NCBI RefSeq assembly: GCF_028368995.1
Contig: NZ_JAQNDL010000005.1
Span: 630,501 to 694,500, forward strand
DNA from: Nannocystis bainbridge
GTDB lineage: Bacteria; Myxococcota_A; Polyangia; Nannocystales; Nannocystaceae
Length of the DNA: 64,000 nucleotides
Reading direction: 5' to 3'
Position 1 is the stretch's first letter. Each line of letters begins with the position of its first letter. Below the pieces are notes generated by a model. That model made no database searches and was not told where the DNA came from. It worked only from the letters and a program-made list of their open reading frames with translations. Shown here piece after piece: positions 25,284-33,469 of this stretch. A program made the position numbers and the translations under genes.

Positions 25284-26235
25284 TCATCGCTCCTGCGGAT
25301 TCACCGCGGAGCCCCGGGCGCGCTCCCAGATCCGCCGGAGAACATCGTAAGTCGAGGGAAGGTCCCCGCGGCAGCGACAGCGCCGACGAGGCGCCCCATT
25401 CTCCGGGGCATGACCGGACCGCAGCGAATCGCAGCAGCACGCGCGTTCGCCTGCGGACGGCCCACGAACCGCGATTACGCGCCTCTCTTCGTCAGGCCGG
25501 CTTGTAAATCGTCGCCGTCGGCCGGTCCCACCGCCATGCCCGCGAGCGGCGATCTCCCGACAATGTCCGCAGTCAATGCCCGCAGCAGCGCGGGCGCCCG
25601 ATCGCTGCGATCGGCGTCGCGGCCGCCCCGCCGCCTCGTCGCCGATGTAAGCCCAATCGCTACCTCCCGCCGCCTTTCGGCGAAACACCGTCGCAAATGT
25701 GGGCAGGACCCGCGAGGCGCCCACATCACCCGCCGCCGCGCCCGGCCGACGGGTGTTCACAACACCACGCGCTCGCCCCATCGCCTCCGGCGTGAACAAT
25801 CGCCGCACGCGGATCGAAACAATCGAGCCCCGTCGGCGCTCCGCCGGCTCGCCGCCGAATCATCGCTATCGCCGCGAGACCCCGGCTGCGGCCGCCAGGG
25901 CCCGCTGCGGGCCGCCGACTGCCACCAGTCCAATGGCGCGGTTCCGCGTCAGAACTCCACTTCGCACGACGCCGCAATGCCACCGCAAGCGCCGGCGGGC
26001 CCCTGTGGCCTGCGATCTTCATTGTCGCCTGTCGCCGTCGGATCCGGACAAACCGACTCTGCCGTAAGGTCACCGTGGTCCGCCCAATCGCATGTGTGGC
26101 GCCCGCAGCACCGGCGCCTGCTCTCTTTTTGGTTGCCTTCCACCGCGTTCCTCGCGATGATGAAAGCGCGTCGAAACGGCTAGCACTCGCTATCCGGGGG
26201 CCGCTCATGGCGAGCGGTCCCGCGAAGGAGTTGTC
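25284..26235. other. Long gene-free stretch before the roadblock module
   Basis: About 950 bases between the GT-like gene and the roadblock gene. Open frames exist on both strands but their translations are Arg/Pro/Ser-rich without domains and overlap each other, so none is called. The base pattern differs from the coding regions: fewer codon-periodic GC runs and more mixed A/T. It must hold the promoter of the 26236-30911 module and could hide a small RNA; I see no specific structure. Confidence 0.5.
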
Positions 26236-26601
26236 ATGGGTAATACATCGAATCAGATCAAGAAGGCCATGGAAATTGACGGGGCGATCGCCGCGGCGAT
26301 TGTCGATAGCGAGAGCGGCATGACGCTCGCCACCGCCGGTGGCGGCGCCGCGTTCGACATCGAGGTGGCCGCCGCCGCCAACACGAACGTCGTCCAGGCC
26401 AAGCTCAAGGCCATGGCGAGCCTGCGGCTCGCGGACGAGCTGGAGGACATCCTCATCACCCTCGGCAAGCAGTATCACATCATCCGCCCGCTGCGGCGCA
26501 CCCCGGCGGTCTTCTACTACCTCGCGTGCGAGCGCAGCCGGACCAACCTGGCGATGGCACGCCGGTCCCTGGCCGAGATCGAGCACGCGACGACGCTCTA
26601 G
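26236..26601 (+). CDS. Roadblock/LC7-domain protein (MglB-like)
   Basis: Small cytoplasmic protein of 121 aa with a roadblock/LC7 fold: an N-terminal helix, AAAIVDSESGMTLATAG as the first beta-hairpin, a long central helix (DIEVAAAANTNVVQAKLKAMASL), then EDILITLGKQYHIIRPL and a final strand and helix. Roadblock proteins such as MglB act as regulators (often GAPs) or scaffolds of small Ras-like GTPases. AAGGAG lies six bases before the ATG. It opens a module with a response regulator carrying another roadblock domain and an MglA-like GTPase, so the GTPase at 27822 is the likely partner. Confidence 0.85.
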   Translation: MGNTSNQIKKAMEIDGAIAAAIVDSESGMTLATAGGGAAFDIEVAAAANTNVVQAKLKAMASLRLADELEDILITLGKQYHIIRPLRRTPAVFYYLACERSRTNLAMARRSLAEIEHATTL

Positions 26602-26670
26602 GCCGATCCCGGACCGAAGCGTCGGCGTGACGGCCGTGCGCGCCGACGCTGCGCATTGGAGGCGTTTACT

Positions 26671-27804
26671 TTGGCTTCGCTGTTTATCGTCGACGACGAT
26701 TCGCAGTTCCGCAGCGCCCTGACGCGCGAACTCGAGGGACGCGGCTTTCAGGTCGCCTCGGCCTCCTCGGTCCACTCTGCTCTGGCGGCTCTGGCGAAGC
26801 GCCCGGCCGACGTGGTCCTCACCGACCTGTGGCTGGGCGGTCCCGACGGCCTCGACCTGCTCAAGCTGCTCCCGAGCGTGTCGCGACGGTCGCGCACGAT
26901 CGTGATGAGCGCCCACGCCAGCGCGCGCGATCATCAAGTCGCCACCGAGCTGGGCGCCGTCGACATCCTCCTCAAGCCGTTCTCCTCGACCGAGCTGCTG
27001 CGATCGATCCAGAAGGCGATCGACTGCGAGACCGGCTTTCAGGGCAGCGTCCACGGCCTGTCGCTCATCGACATGGCGCAGATGTTCCACCTCTCGCAGC
27101 GCTCGGTCACCATCGTCGTCACCCACGCCGACCAGCCGTCGAGCAAGATCCACATCCGGCGCGGCGAGATCATCGACGCCGCCCACGGGTCCGCCTCCGG
27201 CTGCAGCGCCCTGCGGGCCATCCTCGCCAGCTCGTCCGGCACCCTCCACACCACCAGCCTCGAAGAGGACGTGGTCCCGACCATCGCCGCGCCCTTCGAC
27301 CAGCTGCTGCTCACCAGCCTGACCCAGCTCGACGAGGAGCAGCACGAGGAGCAGCGGGCCGCCGCCGGCGAGACCGTGTTCGAGTTCGAGGGCGTCGACG
27401 ACGACGAGCCCGCCGCCCCGCGCCCGGCCGCCGCGCCGACCCGCGTGCCTGCGCTCGACGCCGCTTGCCGCCGCCTCGGCGAGTCGGTCGACGGCGCGCT
27501 CGTCTGCGCCGTCGTCGACCTCGCCAGCGGCGACCTGCTCGGCTATCACGCGCGCCGCATCGGCGCCGTGCCGCTGACCGAAGCGGCGCTGGCGGCCGCC
27601 GGCGTCGCTCTGTTCGGCGGCCGGCTCGCGCTCGGTCGGCTGCAGGAGGTCCAGCTGACCGCCGCCGAGCACTACGTGTTCGCCAGGCGCCTCGCCGGCC
27701 GCGATTGGTCGCTCGTCCTCTGCACCGACCGATCGATCAGCATCGGCCTCGGGTGGGCGCAGCTGCGCGCGCAGATCGGCCTGGTCGAGTCGCTGGCGAC
27801 GTGA
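26671..27804 (+). CDS. Response regulator with REC, DUF4388 (PATAN) and C-terminal roadblock-like region
   Basis: Regulator of 377 aa. Residues 1-120 form a receiver domain (acidic pocket D8-D10, phospho-acceptor D52 in VVLTDLWLG, MSAH and the conserved Lys in LLKPF). Residues about 125-235 form a DUF4388/PATAN domain (GLSLIDMAQMFHLSQRSVTIVV...RRGEIIDAAHG), found in cyanobacterial and myxobacterial motility and polarity regulators. After an acidic/Pro linker the C-terminal 120 residues (CAVVDLASGDLLGYHARR...YVFARRLAGRDWSLVLCTD) look like a second roadblock domain. A TTG start at 26671 is chosen because GGAGG sits eight bases upstream. The stop overlaps an alternative GTG of the GTPase gene. 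It probably links phosphorylation to the GTPase. Confidence 0.83.
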   Translation: MASLFIVDDDSQFRSALTRELEGRGFQVASASSVHSALAALAKRPADVVLTDLWLGGPDGLDLLKLLPSVSRRSRTIVMSAHASARDHQVATELGAVDILLKPFSSTELLRSIQKAIDCETGFQGSVHGLSLIDMAQMFHLSQRSVTIVVTHADQPSSKIHIRRGEIIDAAHGSASGCSALRAILASSSGTLHTTSLEEDVVPTIAAPFDQLLLTSLTQLDEEQHEEQRAAAGETVFEFEGVDDDEPAAPRPAAAPTRVPALDAACRRLGESVDGALVCAVVDLASGDLLGYHARRIGAVPLTEAALAAAGVALFGGRLALGRLQEVQLTAAEHYVFARRLAGRDWSLVLCTDRSISIGLGWAQLRAQIGLVESLAT

Positions 27805-27821
27805 AGCAAGAGGAGACGGAC

Positions 27822-30800
27822 ATGGCAGTCTTCGAACCAGACCGCGGGAGGATCGTCCTCCGCATCGTGTACGACGGCCCCGGGCGCGCCGGCAAGACCA
27901 CCAACGTCGAGCAGCTCGCGCGCATCTTCGGCGCCCAGCCCGGCGACGAGCTGCAGGTCCACCCGGCGGCTACCGGTCGCACGATCTTCTTCGACTGGTT
28001 CAGCTTCGACGGCGGCATGCTCGACGGCCAGCAGCTGCAGATCCAGGTCGTCACCGTGCCGGGCCACAAGAGCCTCGAGCCGCGCCGCGCCCACATCCTC
28101 CACGGCGCCGACGTCGTGGTCCTCGTGTGCGACAGCGCCGTCTCCGGCCAGGACTCCGCGCGCGAGATGCTCGACAGCCTGCGCGAGCACCTCGGCAAGC
28201 GCGCCGACCACGTGCCCCTGTTGGTCCAGGCCAACAAGCAGGACCTCCCGAGCGCCATGTCGCCGCCCGAGCTCGCGGCCGCGCTCGGCCTCGGGCCCGA
28301 CGTGTCGGTGCTCGGCGCCCAGGCCTCGGCCGGCATCGGCGTGCGCGAGACGGCGATCGACGCGATCCGGGCGGCCGTGCGGCAGATGAAGCTGCGCACC
28401 ACCCACGACGGCCTCGGCGCCGTCGCCGGGCGGGCCGGCACCGCCGAGCAGCTGCGCACCGCCCTGCAGGCCCTCGATAACCACGGCACCCAGCGCGACG
28501 ACGACGCCGCTCACGCCCGGCCGCGCGCCCCTTCGGACGAGGGTCGCGTCGTCTACATCCGCTCGGCCAAGCTCGTCAGCCAGCTCGGCGGCGAGGCCGA
28601 CGCCGTCGGCCGCGCGCGCACGCGGGCCCCCGAACCTGTCCCTTCGAGCATGTCCGAACGGCCCGAGCCCGCGCGCCCGGCCAGGCCGCGGATCCCCGTC
28701 TCCGCCATGTTCCTCGAGCCGGTCCCCGACCCGCCCGACATCCCCGCCGCCCCGCCCGCGGCCGTGCGCGTCCCGCCGCCGCCCGTGCTCTCGCTCGCCG
28801 ACCCGCCGGGCCCCGCCGTCGCGCCGCTCGAGCTCGATCCCTCCGACTCGACGGCGCTCGCCAGCGATGCCTCTTCGAGCGACATCTTCGCGACCTCCGA
28901 GCGCATCACCGCACCTGTCCCCGAGGACATCCAAGCTCCCGCCTCTTCGCCGAGCGAGCCTGCGCCGAACGTCAGCGCTCCCGCCGACCCGGCCCCCTCC
29001 CACGCACCTGTCCCCGAGGACAGCAATGCGGTCGCCGAGGCCGGGCCTCCGGGCGAGCTCCCGCCCGCGGCGCCCCACGCACCTGGCCCCAAAGCCAGCA
29101 CCATCCCCCCCCCGGCCGGGCCGTCCCCACAACCTGTCCCCCAGGCCAGCCAGACGAGGACCCCGTCACCCGGCCGGCCACCTGCTCTCAAGGACAGCGC
29201 CCTCGCCCGATCGGCCAAAGATCTGCGGGAGCGACTCCGCGTCGCCCCGCTGACCCACGAAACTGTCCCCCAGGACAGCCCCTCGATCACGGCCGCCAAG
29301 CACGCCCTCGCCGTCCCCGCGGCCCGCGCAGCCGGCAGCTCCCCAGCCGCATCTGGCCCGCAGGACCCGCGTCCTACATCCGCCCGCGCTGCGTCCGAAA
29401 CTCCTGTCCAGGAGGACAGCAGCGCTCCCTCGTCCGCCGCCTCCCCGCAGCCCACACCTGGCCTCGAAGCCAGCACTTCACAGGCTGTCCCTAAGGACAG
29501 CCAAGACTCTGCCGCCGGTCACGCTGCCACGGCCAGCCCGAGTCTCGCTTCCGAACCCGTCGCCGAGGACATCGCCTCCTCCTCGCCTGTCCCCGAAGAC
29601 AGCCCTGCCCCAGCCTCCGAGCACCCCCCCGCGGCCAACCAGAACCTCGCGTCCGCTCCTGCCCCCGAGGACATCACCCCAACCCCATCTGTCCACGAGG
29701 ACAGCCCCGGCCCCTCCTCAGTCTCCGAGGACCGCTCGAGCCTTCCGTCCTCCCCTGTCCCCGAGGATATCACCGCATCCTCGCCTGTCCTCGAGGACAA
29801 CCCAAACCCGGCCTCCGCTCCCGAGAATCAGCCCCCTCCGTCTCCCAAGGATATCACCCCATCATCACCTGTCCTCGAGGACAGCCCACCCGCAACCTCC
29901 GCCCCCGAGACTCAGCCCCCTCCGTCCCTCGAGGATATCACCGCATTCTCGCCTGTCCCCGAGGACAGCCCACCCGCAACCTCCGCCCCCGAGACTCCGC
30001 CCCCTCCATCCCCCGAGGACATCGCCTCATCCCCGCCTGTCCCCGAGGATAGCCCAAACCCGACCTCCGCCCCCGAGACCCAGCCCCCTCCATCCCCCGA
30101 GCACATCGCCTCATCCCCGCCTGTCCCCGAGGACAGCCCACCGCCCGTCCCCGACCCGCAGCCCGCTCCATCCCTCGACCTCCCCCCGCCGCGCCCCGAC
30201 CTGCCTCCTGGCCACGTCTGGCCGGTCCCTGGCGGCCGTCATGTCCTCGAGCGGATCGCCGACGCCTCGCTCCACCGCGCCAGTCCTTCCGGACATGCCC
30301 CCTCGAGCATGCTCTTCGAGACAGGTGATTTCCGCCTCCACACCCGCCCCGAGTGGCGCTTCGCCGACCCCGAGCAGGGGCGCGCCGCGCTCCGCGACCA
30401 CGTCCGGCGGGCCGCCCGGCTCGGCCCCCTGCTCCCGGCCGACACCGCCATCGCCCTCGCGCCCACCGGCGCCAACGACGAGCACCTCCTCTGGCACATC
30501 GTGCCCGCGCTGGATTCGCTCGGCCAGGCCATCGAGCGCGCCCCCGAGAGCGAGCGTCCGCAGCAGCTCGCCCGCCTCGCCGCCGCCTACGCCACCGCCT
30601 TGCGCCTGCTCGCCCGCGACGGCCTCGCCCTCGAGCTCGCCCCGCACGCCTTCGCCGAGCAGCACGGTCGCTGGGTCTACCTCGGCGCCCGCCTCGGCGG
30701 CCCTGCATCCGCCACCGAGGTCCTGGACGCCCTCCTGCGCCCCTCCCTCGACCTGCCCTCGCGCACGGCCTGGCTCGACGCCCTCGAGCAATCCCTGCCC

Positions 30801-30911
30801 ACCACCCTCACGCGCGACGACGTCGCCGCTCTCGGCCTCGACCCCGAACTCGCCACCGCCAGCGACGAGCCCTCGACCCGCCTCCGCGCCATCCTCGCCC
30901 GCTGCAGCTGA
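27822..30911 (+). CDS. MglA-like small GTPase fused to a long repetitive Pro/Ser/Glu-rich tail and a C-terminal domain
   Basis: Protein of 1029 aa. Residues 1-200 are an MglA-type Ras-like GTPase: G1 GPGRAGKT (19-26), switch I with TGRTIFFD (51-58), G3 TVPGH (78-82), G4 NKQD (138-141). MglA has TVPGQ; here the catalytic Gln is His, which may slow or reshape GTP hydrolysis. Residues about 225-780 are a low-complexity linker in which PVPEDS-like hexapeptides recur; from about 654 to 765 they form 28-residue tandem units. The last 230 residues are globular and helical, unrecognised, with a faint kinase-C-lobe look (GLALELAPHAFAEQHGRWVYLG). AGGAG precedes the ATG at 27822. Co-directional with the roadblock and REC genes. 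MglA homologues set cell polarity and motility; a polarity or localisation role is inferred. Confidence 0.82.
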   Translation: MAVFEPDRGRIVLRIVYDGPGRAGKTTNVEQLARIFGAQPGDELQVHPAATGRTIFFDWFSFDGGMLDGQQLQIQVVTVPGHKSLEPRRAHILHGADVVVLVCDSAVSGQDSAREMLDSLREHLGKRADHVPLLVQANKQDLPSAMSPPELAAALGLGPDVSVLGAQASAGIGVRETAIDAIRAAVRQMKLRTTHDGLGAVAGRAGTAEQLRTALQALDNHGTQRDDDAAHARPRAPSDEGRVVYIRSAKLVSQLGGEADAVGRARTRAPEPVPSSMSERPEPARPARPRIPVSAMFLEPVPDPPDIPAAPPAAVRVPPPPVLSLADPPGPAVAPLELDPSDSTALASDASSSDIFATSERITAPVPEDIQAPASSPSEPAPNVSAPADPAPSHAPVPEDSNAVAEAGPPGELPPAAPHAPGPKASTIPPPAGPSPQPVPQASQTRTPSPGRPPALKDSALARSAKDLRERLRVAPLTHETVPQDSPSITAAKHALAVPAARAAGSSPAASGPQDPRPTSARAASETPVQEDSSAPSSAASPQPTPGLEASTSQAVPKDSQDSAAGHAATASPSLASEPVAEDIASSSPVPEDSPAPASEHPPAANQNLASAPAPEDITPTPSVHEDSPGPSSVSEDRSSLPSSPVPEDITASSPVLEDNPNPASAPENQPPPSPKDITPSSPVLEDSPPATSAPETQPPPSLEDITAFSPVPEDSPPATSAPETPPPPSPEDIASSPPVPEDSPNPTSAPETQPPPSPEHIASSPPVPEDSPPPVPDPQPAPSLDLPPPRPDLPPGHVWPVPGGRHVLERIADASLHRASPSGHAPSSMLFETGDFRLHTRPEWRFADPEQGRAALRDHVRRAARLGPLLPADTAIALAPTGANDEHLLWHIVPALDSLGQAIERAPESERPQQLARLAAAYATALRLLARDGLALELAPHAFAEQHGRWVYLGARLGGPASATEVLDALLRPSLDLPSRTAWLDALEQSLPTTLTRDDVAALGLDPELATASDEPSTRLRAILARCS
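28915..30136 (+). repeat. In-gene array of the dispersed TGTCC/GGACA palindrome
   Basis: About twenty degenerate copies in one reading frame, many of them perfect hairpins CTGTCC-N4-GGACAG or GGACAT (for example starting at 28915, 29008, 29263, 29404, 29485, 29869, 29953 and 30121). Some copies carry paired changes that keep the stem, such as CTGGC-CCCAAA-GCCAG near 29092. From 29785 to 30121 the spacing is a regular 84 bases, so the array was also extended by tandem duplication of 28-codon units. Confidence 0.8.
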
Positions 30912-30951
30912 TCCGTCCGCCCGGGCCCTCGACCTCTCTACAACTCCACAA

Positions 30952-32019
30952 TCATTCCGCCACGTCGACCCACGCCCCTCCCGTCAGCCGCAGCAGCGCC
31001 ACCTCATCAAAAATCACCGGCCGCCGCGGATCTTTGCGCGGGCTGACCCGCATCAACGGGCTGCGCCAGCGCCCATCCAGGCTGTCGAGCGCGGCCAGCA
31101 GCCCCGCGCGCGACGGGCACGGCCCCGCGCGGCGCAGCAGCTCCACCGTCAGCTCGGCCAGCGCTTGCCCGCCGATGCTCGTCCCCGTCACCTCGACCTG
31201 CGGCGCGCGGCGGGCCATCAACTCGCGGTGCCCCGCGATCGCCGGAGAACCTGACCCTTCGGCCATGTACAGCCAGTGCGCCCCGACCACCCCCTCGCCC
31301 GCCGGCCCGAGCAGCGTCGTCAGCCCGTCGACGAACCCCACCAGCCAGCGCGGCGCGAACCCGCGGCCGCGCCCGTGAACGATCGCCGCCGCCTCCTGCT
31401 CCGGCCGCACCACCAGCAGCACCGCCTCCACGCCCGCCGCCTGCATCGCAGCCACTGCTGGCTCGATCGCCTCGCCCGCGCCCAGCCAGCGCGAGCACGT
31501 CGGCGCCCGCCCGAGCCCCTCCGCGAACCCGGCCACCCAGTCGCGGCCGAAGTCCGTATCGTACGTGATCGTCCCGACCCGCCCGGGCGCGCGCACGTGC
31601 TGCCCGAGCGCGCGCCCGTTGACGTGGTACGGCACGTTGGCCACGAACATGTTCGCCCGCGGCGGCTCGGCCATCGCCGACGCCCCCGTCACCACCGCCA
31701 GGTCGGGCATGTTCGCCGCCGTCAGTCGATCGATCACCGTCGCGTGCGGCGGCGTGCCCACGCACATCAAGAACCCGAGCAGCGCCGGCCCGGCCAGCAG
31801 CCGCTCGACCACCGCCGGCGTCTCGCCCGGATCGTAGCGATCGTCGCCGACGACCAGCTCGATCGGGTGCCCGTGCACCCCCCCCGCCGCGTTGACCTCG
31901 GCGAACAGCGCCTGCGCGGCCCCGGCGATCTCGCCGAACATCGCCATCACCCCGGAGAGCGGCGCGTGACAGCCGAAACGAATCGTCTCACCCGGCCGCA
32001 ATTTTTCTTCAAATTCCAT
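30952..32019 (-). CDS. Branched-chain-amino-acid-type substrate-binding protein without signal peptide
   Basis: Protein of 355 aa with the type I periplasmic-binding fold of LivJ-like proteins: RFGCHAPLSGVMAMFGEIAGAAQALFAEVN at the N-terminus (in overlapping segments), VHGHPIELVVGDDRYDP, LGFLMCVGTPPHA, VGTITYDTDFGRDWVAGF and VEAVLLVVRPEQEAAAIV. Such proteins normally bind amino acids or amides in the periplasm for an ABC importer. Here the best start (GGAGGG upstream) yields MEFEEKLRPGE with no signal peptide, and the longer frame has none either; no ABC permease genes are nearby. It is therefore probably a cytosolic ligand sensor, or its export signal was lost. It lies downstream of a glycosyltransferase and an MFS gene on the same strand. 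Confidence 0.8.
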   Translation of the reverse strand: MEFEEKLRPGETIRFGCHAPLSGVMAMFGEIAGAAQALFAEVNAAGGVHGHPIELVVGDDRYDPGETPAVVERLLAGPALLGFLMCVGTPPHATVIDRLTAANMPDLAVVTGASAMAEPPRANMFVANVPYHVNGRALGQHVRAPGRVGTITYDTDFGRDWVAGFAEGLGRAPTCSRWLGAGEAIEPAVAAMQAAGVEAVLLVVRPEQEAAAIVHGRGRGFAPRWLVGFVDGLTTLLGPAGEGVVGAHWLYMAEGSGSPAIAGHRELMARRAPQVEVTGTSIGGQALAELTVELLRRAGPCPSRAGLLAALDSLDGRWRSPLMRVSPRKDPRRPVIFDEVALLRLTGGAWVDVAE

Positions 32020-32051
32020 CCTCGACCCTCCTGTCGCCCTCATCCGCCATG

Positions 32052-32125
32052 CAAGTGCCATGAATCGAACCCGCGATCTCCGCCCTGCGGACATTCTCCC
32101 ATTCGCGGCATCTCGCCAGCCTCTT
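32052..32125 (-). pseudogene. tRNA-like remnant (uncertain)
   Basis: On the minus strand this interval ends with TCGCGGGTTCGATTC, the look of a tRNA T-arm, preceded by GGAGAATGTCCGC...GCGGAGA, which resembles a D-arm end plus an anticodon stem. The anticodon loop is only three bases (AGG) and the T-stem does not pair properly, so it cannot be a working tRNA. It may be a decayed tRNA, perhaps left by an integration event, or chance similarity. Confidence 0.3.
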
Positions 32126-32154
32126 CGAGCACGCCGCCCGCGCTTCCCTGCGTC

Positions 32155-33465
32155 TCATGCTTCCTCCGCCAGCGACGCGTCTCCGCCCAGCCATCGCTCG
32201 ACCAGCACAACTCCACGGTCGCCCGCCTCGACCCTCTGCATCTCCGCCTGCATGCGCCCCAGCGCCTCAGTGTAACGGCCAGCAAGCGCCCGATCGACGG
32301 CCGCCTCCAGCCCCTCCCCCGAATCATCCGCCGCTGCCAGCACCTCGCCGAGCCCATGATGGGCCGCCCGCGCCGCGTTGCCCTGGGCATCAAAGGGGTT
32401 GAACTGCGGCGCCAGCACCAGCGGCACCGCATCTTGGAGGCACTCCTTGATCGTCCCCATCCCGCCGACCGAGATCATCACCGACGCCGCGCCCAGCACC
32501 GCCTGTTGTGGCGCCCACGCCAGCACTCGCGCGTTGGCCGGCGCCGCCGCGGCCAGCCGATCCGCCCAAGTCGCGTCGCCTGCGATCACGAAGCTCAGCT
32601 CCGGCCGGCGCCGCGCCAATCGCAACACCTGATCCAGCAACGCCGCGTATTGCGGCCGCCAGAGCCCCTGCGAACCCAGCGCGCAGTACACCAGCGGCCG
32701 CCGCTGCAAGAACTCCTGCAATTCCGGCCCCACCGTCGCCGCCGCCGGCGACACGCTGGCGACATCGTCGTGGCAGCGCCCCGGCAACATTCGCGGGAAC
32801 TCGAAAGCCCGCGGTCCCAGGATCAATTGTGGCAGCCGCGGGAAGTCCGGCGCGATCGCCCCCTCCCACGAAAACTCCTCGCGCGGAAATCCATACACCG
32901 CCAGCAGCGCCTCCACGTAGCGCGGGTACCAATCGTCGGCTTCGCGCTGGCGCTGCTCGGCCAGCCGCGCCCACTCGGCCTCCGCGGCCGCCCGCGCTGG
33001 CGCGTCCGTGCCCCAGCGGACCGCGCTCGACAGCGGCGGCACCCCTGGTTCGCGGCCCTGGAAGCACGTCGGTGACAGCAGCCCCACGCGGATCCCCAGC
33101 CGCCGCGCCACGATCGGGATCGACACATCATAGACATCCCCGAGGATCAGGTCCGGCGCCGCCGCTCGATAGACCGCGTCGAGTCCGCCCGCCAGCAACC
33201 ATTGCACCCGCGCGTCACGGCGCCGCTCCGCGTCCGCCTCACGCGCCGGCTGATCCATCCCCGTCCACGCCGCCTCCGCCGCCGCCGGAAAGATGTGCTC
33301 GAGGTATGGCCGCAGCGTGACACCCTGGGCCGCGCAGAAATCATGCCACCACGGCGTCAGCAGATATTCGACCCTGTGCCCCGCCGCCGTCAATCCGCGC
33401 GCCAGCTTCAACGTCGGCAGCACGTGCCCGTGTTCACGCAGCATGTGAATCAAGATCCGCGCCAT
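32155..33465 (-). CDS. GT1-family glycosyltransferase (MGT/UGT-like)
   Basis: Predicted UDP- or dTDP-sugar-dependent glycosyltransferase of 436 aa with a GT-B fold. The N-terminus MARILIHMLREHGHVLPTLKLA has the acceptor-side HGH motif of macrolide and sterol glycosyltransferases. The C-terminal donor-side region has VYCALGSQG, RVLAWAPQQAVLGAASVMISVGGMGT (a variant of the H-x-G-x-G-T donor motif with V-G-G-M-G-T, lacking the usual His) and LAPQFNPFDAQGNAARAAHHG. These enzymes glycosylate antibiotics or lipids. The gene starts four bases after the MFS gene stop, so sugar transfer and efflux are co-expressed, a pairing seen in self-resistance or glycolipid export. Confidence 0.85.
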   Translation of the reverse strand: MARILIHMLREHGHVLPTLKLARGLTAAGHRVEYLLTPWWHDFCAAQGVTLRPYLEHIFPAAAEAAWTGMDQPAREADAERRRDARVQWLLAGGLDAVYRAAAPDLILGDVYDVSIPIVARRLGIRVGLLSPTCFQGREPGVPPLSSAVRWGTDAPARAAAEAEWARLAEQRQREADDWYPRYVEALLAVYGFPREEFSWEGAIAPDFPRLPQLILGPRAFEFPRMLPGRCHDDVASVSPAAATVGPELQEFLQRRPLVYCALGSQGLWRPQYAALLDQVLRLARRRPELSFVIAGDATWADRLAAAAPANARVLAWAPQQAVLGAASVMISVGGMGTIKECLQDAVPLVLAPQFNPFDAQGNAARAAHHGLGEVLAAADDSGEGLEAAVDRALAGRYTEALGRMQAEMQRVEAGDRGVVLVERWLGGDASLAEEA

Positions 33466-33469
33466 CGCC

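Noticed and set aside
25410..26183. 257-codon plus-strand frame before the roadblock gene
   Set aside because: Arg/Ser/Pro-rich translation without domain, no Shine-Dalgarno sequence, overlapping frames on the other strand.
28915..30136. Possible CRISPR or intergenic hairpin array
   Set aside because: The repeats lie within one open frame between two globular domains and encode hexapeptides; the parts between repeats are not spacers.
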